From the NCBI RefSeq assembly GCF_001315985.1, contig NZ_BBBI01000002.1:124001-188000 (forward strand): a DNA stretch of 64,000 nt, written 5' to 3'. Under the pieces are notes generated by a model. The model was given only the letters and a program-made list of their open reading frames with translations. It was not told the DNA's origin and did not search any database. The translations under genes and the position numbers were made by a program. Shown here in pieces: positions 49,294-58,152 of the stretch. Origin of the DNA: Vulcanisaeta distributa JCM 11216 (GTDB taxonomy: Archaea > Thermoproteota > Thermoprotei > Thermoproteales > Thermocladiaceae). Each line of letters begins with the position of its first letter. Position 1 is the stretch's first letter.

Positions 49294-49369
49294 AGCCGGG
49301 TCGTCTAGCGGCCAAGGATGGCGGGCTTTGGACCCGTTGACCCCGGTTCGAATCCGGGCCCGGCTACCA
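49294..49369 (+). tRNA. tRNA-Gln (TTG anticodon)
   Basis: Acceptor AGCCGGG/CCCGGCT, anticodon stem GCGGG/CCCGT with loop CTTTGGA (anticodon TTG), T arm CCCGG-TTCGAAT-CCGGG, discriminator A and an encoded CCA at 49367-49369. No intron. Its 3' flank shares about 17 bp with the 3' flank of tRNA-Trp (see findings). Confidence 0.92.
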
Positions 49370-49541
49370 ACACCGAGTCATTCCCGATCTTCGCATCAAC
49401 TCCCCATACATTGGGAAGGTTAGGACGGATGAGGCGCACGTCAGTAACAGCTTGCTTTATGAAGCCCCCCCTAGGTTCCTCAATTATAGGAATTGACACC
49501 ACCTCTCAAGGGCGTCGTGCTTGAAAGGAAGGCAACATTTA

Positions 49542-49706
49542 ATGATAAGCCAAGGTGTTCCAGAGAGCATCGTGAATATACTCCGGGGCAGGGCTCCACC
49601 CATTGAGCACCGAGTCTTAGTCGAGTATTATTGGTCACTAAGACACGAGGAGCTAAGGCAATGGTACCTAAGGCACGTACCGTGCTACTGTGCTTGTGAA
49701 AAGTAA
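49542..49706 (+). CDS. Small protein with YWSxRHEELRxWYLRHxPC motif
   Basis: About 54 residues from ATG 49542: MISQGVPESIVNILRGRAPP, then YYWSLRHEELRQWYLRHVPC and CACEK. A second copy of the motif is near 51985-52070. Cys-rich end may bind metal. No family recognised. Confidence 0.5.
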   Translation: MISQGVPESIVNILRGRAPPIEHRVLVEYYWSLRHEELRQWYLRHVPCYCACEK

Positions 49707-49798
49707 TTGAGGTCGTGAATTAAAGTTTACAAGAACGATTCTGCGTAATCATGCAGGTTAGACTTATATACTTAGAGGGTTGTTTATTTAATAATAAG

Positions 49799-50305
49799 AT
49801 GAGTAATAATAGATTGGCTTTGGCTAAGGACTTGGTGCTCTTCATATTGAGTAAGGCGGGCGGGCGACTTGAGGGCGCCACTAGGCTTCAGAAAATAGCC
49901 TTCCTAATAGTCATGGAGGCTGGGGTAAGGGGGGGTATAGGCTTTGAGCCGAGTGAGTATGGGCCGTACTCACGCGATATAGCGGATGCGGTTAAGGAAC
50001 TCGAAGAGGAAGGCTTGATAGTAGTAAGGCGCGAGGCAGTCCCCGAGTCCGATAAGGGCTATAGGGAGGTTTACGAATTAGTAAGTAAGGACGCAGCGAA
50101 GCGCGCCGAGGAAAGCCTCTTTGGTTGGCATGTCTTAAGGAGGGGGGGTGTTGCCAGGGACGTTGTTTGGCTGTGGAAGGACGCACCATTAGTGGCGTTA
50201 ATAGAGTACGTTTACCGCAGGTACCCCGAGTACGCAACAAAGAGCCTGATTAAGGATAAGGTCGAGGACATAGTTAAAGCCCTAAGCAGGAGATACTCAT
50301 TATGA
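49799..50305 (+). CDS. Winged-helix-like protein with YGPYS motif
   Basis: About 168 residues from ATG 49799: LEGATRLQKIAFLIVMEAG, FEPSEYGPYSRDIADAVKEL and EEEGLIVVRRE. The LQK...YGPYS pattern resembles the SocA/Panacea-like antitoxin and related archaeal DNA-binding families. TATA-like cttatatact about 30 bp upstream fixes the start. Overlaps the next gene by four bases (ATGA), so they form an operon, possibly a regulator with its membrane effector. Confidence 0.6.
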   Translation: MSNNRLALAKDLVLFILSKAGGRLEGATRLQKIAFLIVMEAGVRGGIGFEPSEYGPYSRDIADAVKELEEEGLIVVRREAVPESDKGYREVYELVSKDAAKRAEESLFGWHVLRRGGVARDVVWLWKDAPLVALIEYVYRRYPEYATKSLIKDKVEDIVKALSRRYSL

Positions 50306-50889
50306 GTAGTGTTGAGTATCTATTTAATTGGTTAATACTATTATTTGATAAGACGCTTAGGGATACTCTAGATAATATTTACAATGTCTTTTTCCAATAC
50401 CTGAATATTGGACTTCAATGGAGCAACTATATAAGTGCTAATCGACAGTCAATAATATTAGAGATTAATCAAATAGTGAATTTGTTATTACAGGCACGTA
50501 ATAATGTGGAAATCCAATACCCATTAAGCATAATAAGAAAAACGATGTTCTACCGCTATGAAGCGCTTATGAGTCTCCTGCCGCGTTTCCTTGATTTAAT
50601 AATTAATGCTCACACGAAAATAGGCAATATTCTGAGAAGACTTAGGTTAATTTCAATAGGTATAGTAACTATACTAATAATTATGGCATTACTTACTCCT
50701 ACCGTCACTATATACGTACCACCATTTATGGAAATCCGTATGATCATGTACATCGCATATATAATGCTTATTTGCATATTAGCATTATTATTAATATACT
50801 CATTGGTTTACGTAGTACATACAGTAAATAATATCAGGAAACAGCTCAATGAATTAGTTAATGTTATGAATGAGGTTGGGCTACCGTAA
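50302..50889 (+). CDS. Helical membrane protein, unknown
   Basis: 195 residues: a long helical N-terminal half with coiled-coil character (ILEINQIVNLLLQARNN), two membrane helices (LISIGIVTILIIMALLTPTV and MIMYIAYIMLICILALLLIY) and a short cytoplasmic helix. Translationally coupled to the YGPYS protein. AT-rich. The pairing suggests a small regulated membrane system; no family recognised. Confidence 0.55.
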   Translation: MSSVEYLFNWLILLFDKTLRDTLDNIYNVFFQYLNIGLQWSNYISANRQSIILEINQIVNLLLQARNNVEIQYPLSIIRKTMFYRYEALMSLLPRFLDLIINAHTKIGNILRRLRLISIGIVTILIIMALLTPTVTIYVPPFMEIRMIMYIAYIMLICILALLLIYSLVYVVHTVNNIRKQLNELVNVMNEVGLP

Positions 50890-51185
50890 ACCACAAAGAG
50901 AAAATCAAAACCCATAATTACCTTATTAAAACAGAATATCTCACTTAGTGATACAAGCTATTTATCGAATTTAAAATGAAGTTCTAAATTCCGCGTGAAA
51001 CTCAATATTAGGAAATTGATTCCTCGAAATGCCTATAACACTGTGAAGATTGAAGAAGCATGGGGGGGTTAAAAATAATTGGGGGGGAATTAATTGTCTC
51101 ACGAACGTAACCATGAAACTGCAGAAAAGGACCCCTTTCTATAATCGTTTTCGTAATTGATTTTTTACGTTTGTGAATGTATTCC
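50890..51185. other. AT-rich stretch without genes
   Basis: About 300 bp with no acceptable ORF. It contains two G7 tracts only 12 bp apart (51062 and 51081), separated by ttaaaaataatt, outside any coding frame. Confidence 0.4.
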
Positions 51186-51532
51186 TTGATTCGTGAGGTA
51201 GTTTGGGATTACTTCATGCTGCGCATACCATTGGGTGTTGAGGAGAAATACATGTTTATTTTGAGGTTGTTTTTGCCCCCCCTATTTCATTATAATGTTG
51301 ATGTTACATATATGAATGGTTCGTTACCCGCCTGAGCTTTAGGACCATTCAGGAGACATTGGCTAGCGTGGACTTGTATGAGAATTGCGTGGGTTATAGG
51401 GTGATTGGTAATGGCATGGACTTCAGGGTTAAGGTTGGCGTACCCAGGGGGGGCTTAATGCCCGAGTGCCCAATGAGGACTGTGAGACTCAAAGACTTGA
51501 GGATAGTTTTTAAATGCCCCCCCTTGTTCTAG
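51186..51532 (+). pseudogene. Broken hypothetical gene
   Basis: Coding-like in two frames: LIREVVWDYFMLRIPLGVEE, FILRLFLPPLFHYNVDVTYM, then after a stop and shift near 51335 FRTIQETLASVDLYENCVG, FRVKVGVPRGGLMPECPM and LKDLRIVFKC to a TAG at 51532. Three seven-base tracts fall inside. About 115 residues if repaired. No family recognised. Confidence 0.35.
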
Positions 51533-52163
51533 TCATTACTATCAGCCAAGGGGTGACTTCCATGGCGGGCGGCCCTCATTTGCCGCCGCCGTGGAGTGGA
51601 TGAACCCCCCATTCTCATATTTTAAATGTTTGACGCTAAGACCCTTTTGTAAATGATGAGCTGAACAAACAACGACAGTCCGCTACTTGTGGCATATTAG
51701 TAGTTGTGCAAAGTTATTAATGACCGCAATATATTGTATATTAGAGATTGAATGAGCCTCCAATTAGATGCTGGGTATCCTCGTATCATGACCACCATCA
51801 CTTGGATTGAAGTTTATGAATCGCCTGTGAATAGAAACGCGTTGGCAACCAAACATGTTCACAATCTTTAGGGCCAAACTTAATGAAGCCCGTGAATCAG
51901 TTGGGGGGGTAACTGTTTCACGGGTTGTAATTCCCGCCTACGAATCGCCATAAAACAAAAGGCTCCTGGCACCAAGTGAGTATAATTGATTGAGAACTAC
52001 TGGAGCCCGAGGCATGAGGAGCTTAGGGATTGGTACCTGAGGCATGCACCGTGCCTGCTTTGCCGGTGATTTTTGCGGTGGTTCTTGAGTTACCGCGTCC
52101 CCCCCCACCCTAACCCCCCCAACCACCCAACCAAACCATACAACACAAACACCACACACCACC
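51533..52163. other. Degenerate region with gene scraps and an A/C-only tract
   Basis: No intact gene. It holds a copy of a 32-bp dispersed repeat (51858-51889), a fragment encoding YWSPRHEELRDWYLRHAPC near 52000-52060 (related to the small protein at 49542), and a stretch from about 52098 to 52168 made almost only of A and C, directly abutting the first CRISPR repeat. Confidence 0.45.
51858..51889 (+). repeat. Dispersed 32-bp repeat, copy 1
   Basis: Matches 53402-53433 at 30 of 32 positions (ttcacaatctttagggcc and the following bases). The two copies lie on either side of the CRISPR array. In copy 2 it abuts the start codon of a minus-strand gene. Confidence 0.7.
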
Positions 52164-52601
52164 CCCCCAATATTCTATTGAAATCTTCTCGAGAAACTTT
52201 ACAATACGTTGTATTCTTACGCAATATCCTTTCAATATTCTATTGAAATCTTCGAGGTTTGGTATGGTGAGTACTGCCACTCACACATGTGTAGGGACAT
52301 TCTTTCAATATTCTATTGAAATCCTCTTCGAGCAAAAACTCGTTAATGCACTTCAGAAGGGTGAGAAACTTTCAATATTCTATTGAAATCCTCAATTAGA
52401 CCCATATGGTTGTGGTGAGAGGAACGGATATAATAATACTTTCAATATTCTATTGAAATCTTCTGTCAAAAACCACTGTTGGATTCCCATCCCTTACAGC
52501 CATGACCTTTCAATATTCTATTGAAATCTTCTACATATTGCAAGATGCTTATGAATTAGCAAAGAAGGCTGATAGTCTTTCAATATTCTATTGAAATCTT
52601 C
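52164..52601 (-). CRISPR. CRISPR array, 7 repeats, 6 spacers
   Basis: 25-bp repeats at 52164, 52229, 52302, 52369, 52439, 52507 and 52577, spacers of 40-48 bp. Plus-strand core is CTTTCAATATTC followed by TATTGAAATC and YTC, with perfect inverted repeats TTTCAATA/TATTGAAA. Read on the minus strand each repeat ends in ATTGAAAG, the crenarchaeal crRNA 5' handle, so transcription is leftward. The 52164 copy is degenerate (CTTTC replaced by Cs), as expected for the leader-distal end. No cas gene is in the window. Confidence 0.97.
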
Positions 52602-53132
52602 CGTTTCGTTTGTTGATTTGCTTCTTTTTAAGTTTTTCCTTCTTGGTGTTTTGGTTTTCGTTGGTACATGTTTCTACTCTTAATTCTTTCGTTTCGTGCT
52701 TGTTCTCACGGTGTTCAAGCGGAATTGAATTGTTGTTCCCACGAAATTTCAACTCCTAAACACCGAGCCTGTTCCAACGATGCTTAGTGCTTTGTAAAAC
52801 GTGGGGTGTGCATGAGGTCATGCAAACTCCACGGCTTTGTCTTAATGCTTCTCGGGAGGGGATTTTTCCCTGGTTGTGCATGGCATCGTGCCTGAGAAGC
52901 CTCTCACCATGCACCACATAAGTGCTTATTGATTCTTGGTTTGGGTTGTTGGGTGGGTTAGTAACGGTAACAAAGTCAGATTGTGCAAGCACCCAACCCC
53001 AACTAAGGGCCTACATGCTTAAATGAGACAAAATAGGAATGCAAGGTACTGCGGGAAGCGCCATAACCATGAATCAAATCCCCCAATTGATACTTAAAAC
53101 GCGCCATGCCTTCTTTGTTGATTTTCCTCGTT
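52602..53132 (-). promoter_or_regulatory. CRISPR leader and flanking non-coding region
   Basis: The ~130 bp right of the last repeat are pyrimidine-rich on the plus strand (purine/A-rich on the transcribed side) with cttctttttaag at about 52621-52632, a minus-strand TATA about 25 bp from the first repeat. This fits a leader. Beyond 52750 there is an ORF-like stretch on the minus strand and an inverted gcttctcggg/cctgagaagc pair (about 52848 and 52891); no gene is claimed there. Confidence 0.6.
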
Positions 53133-53402
53133 TCAAGTGTTTTGTTCCCTCTTGAGTATTATTGCTGCTTCCTCGCTTATGCAGTATACCTTCCTGCCTA
53201 GGACGTATCTCGAGTTCAGTAGGCCAGACCTAACCCACCTCTCAAGCCTACTGTAAAGCCCCTTCTCAGTAATCAAGTCCCTGACGAGAGGGTAGAGCTC
53301 AGAAAACGTAGCGCATTTATTCCTAATCAAGTAGCCAATTACCGCCCTACCTACATCATCTAACGGGAGATTCATCAAGGAATCTCGACAATCAAGAAGC
53401 AT
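53133..53402 (-). CDS. Small winged-helix protein next to CRISPR leader
   Basis: 89 residues: LDDVGRAVIGYLIRNKCATFSEL, VRDLITEKGLYSRLERWVRSG (recognition helix) and YVLGRKVYCISEEAAIIL (wing). Likely DNA-binding. It is the nearest gene to the CRISPR leader but no Cas-regulator family was recognised. Its start codon abuts a 32-bp dispersed repeat. Confidence 0.6.
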   Translation of the reverse strand: MLLDCRDSLMNLPLDDVGRAVIGYLIRNKCATFSELYPLVRDLITEKGLYSRLERWVRSGLLNSRYVLGRKVYCISEEAAIILKREQNT

Positions 53403-53433
53403 TCACAATCTTTAGGGCCGAACTTAATGGAGC
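53402..53433 (+). repeat. Dispersed 32-bp repeat, copy 2
   Basis: 30/32 match to 51858-51889. It lies immediately upstream of the minus-strand gene starting at 53402, so the repeat may carry a 5' untranslated or promoter segment that was duplicated. Confidence 0.7.
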
Positions 53434-53614
53434 TCGGTTTAGAGTAACTGCATCACGCACCTGTAGTAAAGCTCTGAAGGTCCGTGAAACAATTGGTACA
53501 TGGAACCGAGGGATTTGTTTCTCGTTTTTGGCTTCGTAGTCACGAGCCGTGGCCTTGTGATCTAGGCCCAATTAGGTGTATCTCTTTTTGGTAGGGTTTT
53601 AGTGGGGGGGTGTT

Positions 53615-54781
53615 TTACCTTGCTCTGACTTTTATGGTGCTTCTTGTCATTGGTAATACTGGGAGTAGTGCTAGTACGCCAATTAGTGCTAGGGTTGTGT
53701 TGAATAGCATTGCCCAGGTTGCACTGATGGTGTATATTAAAGCAAATACTAGGCTTCCTAGTATACCGCCGAGTGCCTTGCCTGTGTATAGTATCCCGCT
53801 ATTTACCGTGGAGAATCTCGTACCGAAGACTTCACCGGCTACGTTGAAGTATAGTGTAATCATTGAGCCCCCCCCTGCAAAGCCTATTAACACCGTGGAT
53901 GCCGCTACCTGGCCGACCCAGAGTAATACGGCTCCGATGGTTAGTAGAACGTTTAGGAGAAGTGTAGTTCTCAGTATACCCAACCTATCTGCGATAAATC
54001 CGAAGAACGGCCTCATGCCACCACTTAGTAGGGGGGGTAACACGGATATTAATGTAACGAGCTCCCACTGCGGCAGTTCTTTACCGACCACAGGTAATTC
54101 GGAGGATACCACGGCCAAGGGAACGACGGCCCCCACGAATGACGCATAAATCAACCAAAACCTGCTGGTTAGAATCACCTGGCCAGGCCTTTGCCCAGTT
54201 AGCTTTGTTGGGTACTCCGAAAACCACAGTAGTATGGGTAGTACGGCCACCTCAGTGAGCCCTATGGCCAACGTGACCACGCCGTAATTTGGGGCCATTG
54301 ATATGAATGGGTTGGCTATTGCGGAGCCCAGGCCGAAGCCCATGGACACGATGCCCGTGGCGAACCCCCCCATCCTATCCCTAAACCACTTCATGGCCAT
54401 GTTAGCGGCTATGCCATAGAGTATGCCCTCACCAACACTGCCCATGGACCAAAACACGTAGAAGTAATAAATACTGTGGGATGCGTAGGTTCCCAGGAAA
54501 CCCAATGCGGATAGTACCGAGGCAACTATACCGACCTTCCTAGGCCCATCCCTATCTGCGAAATGGCCACCCACTGGTTGGAATAGTGACGAGAATATAC
54601 TAAACAATGCAAAGCCTAGGGCCACCTGGACAATGCTGGCCTTAAATCCAGCCATCAAAAGCGGCTCCAGCGCGTTCCAGGAGTATTGGTAAAGCGAGTT
54701 GAAGCACATGATCACAAAACCTATGGCGAGGAACCTGCCTCTATCCACAGTCACCTCACCAACGAGGGGGGGGCAACCCAA
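53615..54781 (-). CDS. MFS transporter, oxalate/formate-antiporter-like
   Basis: 388 residues with about 12 membrane helices. MFS signatures: GGHFADRDGPRKVGIVASVL between helices 2 and 3, and GFIADRLGILRTTLLLNV between 8 and 9; FGLGSAIANPFIS in the middle. Substrate unknown, likely a monocarboxylate by resemblance to the OFA group. Three tracts of seven or more G/C occur, all in frame. Confidence 0.85.
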   Translation of the reverse strand: MGCPPLVGEVTVDRGRFLAIGFVIMCFNSLYQYSWNALEPLLMAGFKASIVQVALGFALFSIFSSLFQPVGGHFADRDGPRKVGIVASVLSALGFLGTYASHSIYYFYVFWSMGSVGEGILYGIAANMAMKWFRDRMGGFATGIVSMGFGLGSAIANPFISMAPNYGVVTLAIGLTEVAVLPILLWFSEYPTKLTGQRPGQVILTSRFWLIYASFVGAVVPLAVVSSELPVVGKELPQWELVTLISVLPPLLSGGMRPFFGFIADRLGILRTTLLLNVLLTIGAVLLWVGQVAASTVLIGFAGGGSMITLYFNVAGEVFGTRFSTVNSGILYTGKALGGILGSLVFALIYTISATWAMLFNTTLALIGVLALLPVLPMTRSTIKVRAR

Positions 54782-54843
54782 ACCCCAGGTTCTAATAAAC
54801 TTTAACCACTAAGTTAATGGGAATCAGCCAAATTCCGCAATTC

Positions 54844-55600
54844 TTAACTTATTGAAATTGTACTCGACATAGATTGAAGAATAACGTGGGTTATGCACTT
54901 TGATTGCATAATGTATTTTGAGCCCGTGCCCTCTATTGCGCCTCCTGGGTATGTTACTGAGCTTGATATCGCGTTTATTTGTAGGCAGGTGTTGGGTGAT
55001 GTGTCTATGGTTATTGATGAACCTGTCGCATTGATTCTGTAGTTTCCTGGCCCCTGTATTTTGATTATGCCTGTTGTTGCTGATATTTCCAGGGTTGCGT
55101 TGCCTATGCTTTCTAGGTCCATGTTTATAACCGAACTTGATAGGTTTAAGTCGGCATTACCTATGTTGTTGACTTGAATGTTTATGATCGATGCCGAGTC
55201 GTTGAAAAGAAGTTCCTTAACTCCTGGTGGTAGGTATACATTTGTGCTTACTATGCATGTGAATATGGGGGTAGAATTGTTCCCTTGGGCATGTGGTTGA
55301 GGATAACTGTATGTATAGTGCATTGCCTGCCTGTCTTGATGTGTAGTTTATGCTTGGTTTGGGTATTAGTGGGGTGTAGGTTATTACGTTGCTTACTTCA
55401 ATTTGGGAGCCGTTGTATGTGCTTACATGTATGGAGCCGGGTATTTCTGAGTTTATTGCCACTGTAGGTTCTATACTGTAGTTCGTGTTGTACGTGACTC
55501 TGGGTAGTAATGCTGGTACTACGTATATTACTATGTACGCCACCACGGCAATCATCATTATTACAATGGCAGCCTTAATAGCGCGATCCATCCTAATCAC
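54844..55600 (-). CDS. GIN/DUF4097-like adhesin-type protein (frameshifted)
   Basis: N-terminal membrane helix AAIVIMMIAVVAYIVIYVV, then a beta-helix-like exterior: IINIQVNNIGNADLNLSSSV, NMDLESIGNATLEISATTG, YRINATGSSITIDTS. The repeated short strands resemble GIN (DUF2807/DUF4097) domains. One base is missing near 55290 between NALYIQLSSTTCP and NNSTPIFTCIVS. Third gene of an operon with an ArsR-type regulator and a small membrane protein; start GTG 55600 overlaps the previous stop. Confidence 0.65.
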
Positions 55601-55883
55601 TCCTCCATAGCCCTCTTAAGCTCATCCATCTTAGTGCTCAATTCACTGATCCTACTGCTTAACTCGGTTATCTGTCTCTCTAGGTCGCGCTGGGCCTATT
55701 TCTCTCCCTGATTACCCTTGCCCACACTGGTATGGCGATGATTAGTACCACGAAGGCGAATGGGATGCCATCAATGCCTGCATAAGCCACGATGAAGGCA
55801 ATCGACACTGCTATGGCGGCCCACACAATGGCAGTCACAATTATCAACCCTCTCTCACTTAATCCGTTGCTCATCGCCACCAC
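55597..55883 (-). CDS. Small membrane protein with C-terminal coiled coil (frameshifted)
   Basis: Two helices (IIVTAIVWAAIAVSIAFIVAY and IPFAFVVLIIAIPVWARVI). One base is missing near 55690; beyond it the other frame reads RDLERQITELSSRISELSTK and MDELKRAMEE, a clear heptad coiled coil, ending at 55597. About 95 residues. It starts inside the end of the ArsR gene, and its stop overlaps the start of the GIN-domain gene. Confidence 0.65.
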
Positions 55884-56186
55884 CCATTAACTTCACTATA
55901 TAGTCTGGGTCCACGGTCAATTTGAAGTCCACCAACTGGTAATACCTCAGGGCCCTCGCCTCCCCCCCAGGTATTAACTCCACCCTTGATACCACCAAAC
56001 CAGCCTCTGGAGCTTGTTTAGGTGAACCTTCGCCAATGCCCTGCTTATGCCAAGTCTCTTCGCTATGTCTGCCAGGTAAAGGGGGGGACCATTCATTTTC
56101 AGTAGGGCGATTATCCTCAGCCTTATTGGGTGGCCCAGGGCGTCCATTGCCCTTGCCAAGTCCTCCAGGGATTTTACCTCCGTCAT
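55855..56186 (-). CDS. ArsR-type winged-helix regulator (frameshifted)
   Basis: LARAMDALGHPIRLRIIALL, LADIAKRLGISRALAKVHLNKL, a typical ArsR-like HTH. After a missing A near 56005 it continues AGLVVSRVELIPGGEARALRYYQLVDF. No Cys metal site visible. About 110 residues. NGPPLYLAD likely was NGPLYLAD (C7-type tract on the coding side). First gene of the operon with the small membrane and GIN proteins, which it may control in response to envelope state. Confidence 0.8.
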
Positions 56187-56426
56187 ACATATCGATCAGG
56201 TAATTAAAAAATTACTAGTTTTTAAACATTATCCAAGTATTCACAAAATAACTAACTAGATAGGGACAACGTGTGAGTCATCGATGATGGAAGCCACGCT
56301 TAATAATGTGCGTAAATCCCATTAAGGAGACGTGGGGGCTTTGCCTTGTTGTTTTAACGGTATTGTGTTAATTAGGTGAAAGGAGATAGATGCGGGGGGT
56401 TAAGCCATCTCACAATATTCTTATGG

Positions 56427-57184
56427 TTAAGGCCTTGGATGCAGAACAACCACCCTACTGGGTCTTCCCAATTTTTCATGGGTCATTACTTTAACATACT
56501 TGCCTGCCCTGCTCATTGCTTCATTTAATTCCTCCTGTGTTGGTCTTCTCCAGGGCGTGCCTGGTATTGGAATTAATGGGTCGATTATTAGGACTGGGTC
56601 CCTCGTAATGCCTGTCAGGTATTTCGCGATTCCCTCTATGTCCTTGGCATCGTTTAAGCCAGGTATTAACACCGTCTCAAAAACAGCCTTAATATCATTC
56701 TCTACTAATCGCTTTATATTCCTTAGGACGGGTTCGAGGGGCTTGCCCGTGTATTTAATGTGCCTGTTTGGGTCGAGGGTCTTAATCCCAATGACAACCT
56801 CGCAATCCCTGCATTGCCTTAGTTCATTAAGTAATTCATTGCTTATTTCGTAGGCATTGGTTAGTAGTCTTATTCTCAGCCTTCTATTATTCAATTCCCT
56901 AACTATCATAGGTAGGCTGGGTCAATTGTTGGTTCTTCGCCTCCGAGGACGGCCTCTTCCATGCCGTATTGATTAATGGCGTTATCAATTATTTCCAGAA
57001 ACTCGTTGATGCCCAATAACCCCCCCTGGAACCTCAACCTAACTAATTCATCATTGCCTAAATGGTGGTCCCATGGTGTCAGCTTCCTTATGCACCATGG
57101 GCAGTTGAAGTTGCATCCTAGGAATTGCACATAGGCTGAGTGCAGGTCTATGTAATACGTTATGTGGCTGATTCTTGTGTTCAC
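56427..57184 (-). CDS. Radical SAM protein, PflA-like (frameshifted)
   Basis: CX3CX2C cluster in FLGCNFNCPWCIRKL, GGEEPTIDPAYL (SAM-binding GGEP), then after a missing C near 56910 LRIRLLTNAYEISNEL, ETVLIPGLNDAKDIEG and LIPIPGTPWRRPT. About 250 residues. Activating-enzyme type; no glycyl-radical enzyme lies nearby, so the target is unknown. Confidence 0.82.
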
Positions 57185-57313
57185 ATGGTTGGTTAGAAAT
57201 CCTATTTTTAAGCATGGTCATTATTAAAGTAAGGTTAATAATTCATTGCACAAGCCTTATTTTGATGCTGATGACTTGCCCAACTGATGAGTGATGTGGA
57301 TTAGGGGCTGGGC

Positions 57314-58152
57314 TTAGGCAATAGGCTCTGCACCGGCGTTTTTCAGTGCTGAAATGGCTATTTCCTTATCATCCTGAGGCCTATTACCGGCAATACCCAT
57401 TGCGAACATTGAGCCTGGAGCCTAAATGGTACTCCACCGGCCGTTACTGTAAGTCTCTCATTCCAGCCAACGCCGTAATTAATACCGACTTCATTAACCA
57501 CGGCATCTGATGGAACCCTAAAGGCCGCCGCTGTCCAAGCCCTATCACGTGAAGCCTCAATATAGCCGTAGGGGCCCCCCCCATCCATCCTATAGATCAG
57601 TACTGGCCATCCCCCCCACTCATCAACTATTGTTATGGCTACTGGGCGTAGCTTCTTCTCAATGACGTGGCTAATCGCGGCATCGGCAATCCTCCTCAAT
57701 GACCTAAGCATATCCTCGCCTGTAAAGTCAATGTGGTCCTCCCTATAGAATGCGCTCAACCCAGCCTGTGCTATTGCCTCGTCCTCCTCAGCGGAGCCGC
57801 CGCTATGCCCTATGCCGCCGATGACCTTATTACCTGAGACCACGGGTACTGAGCCAGGGATTATCGTGAGTCTACCGCCATACTTAACATTGAGTCTCCA
57901 ACCCTGACCTCTAGTAATAACCTCGAGAACCCTGGCTGAGGTCTTCATAGTTGCCGCGGTCCAGGCCTTATCAATTGCTATGTCGAAGGTCGCGGGTAAG
58001 CCGTTGTCTCTACGCTCAGCCGCGATTACGTGGCCACCCTCATCAACCACGGCAAAACTGCCTGGTAATACCCTATTGTCTCTTGCATACCTAATCATTG
58101 CATCAATCATCTTCCTGGCGACGTCGAGGGTTATAGTCCTTGGCGCGCTCAT
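57314..58152 (-). CDS. Tandem GlcG/HbpS (DUF336) protein (frameshifted end)
   Basis: Two DUF336 domains in tandem: domain one TLDVARKMIDAMI, AVVDEGGHVIAAERRDN, KVIGGIGHSGGSAEEDEAIA; domain two AITIVDEWGGWPVLIYRMDG, SRDRAWTAAAFRVP. After a missing G near 57420 the ending is MFAMGIAGNRPQDDKEIAIS up to a stop at 57314. GlcG-like proteins accompany glycolate or hydroxyacid oxidases; here the partner is the FAD enzyme upstream, overlapping by four bases. Confidence 0.82.

Noticed and set aside
49305-49502. Minus-strand ORF containing GFEPGS
   Set aside because: It runs antisense through tRNA-Gln, a classic spurious translation. Its upstream part is discussed only as a possible integrase remnant.
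52756-52992. Minus-strand ORF beside the CRISPR leader
   Set aside because: Low-complexity composition, no domain, and it overlaps an inverted repeat; more likely non-coding.
52602-54781. cas genes next to the array
   Set aside because: The neighbours are a small winged-helix protein and an MFS transporter; no Cas motif was found on either strand.
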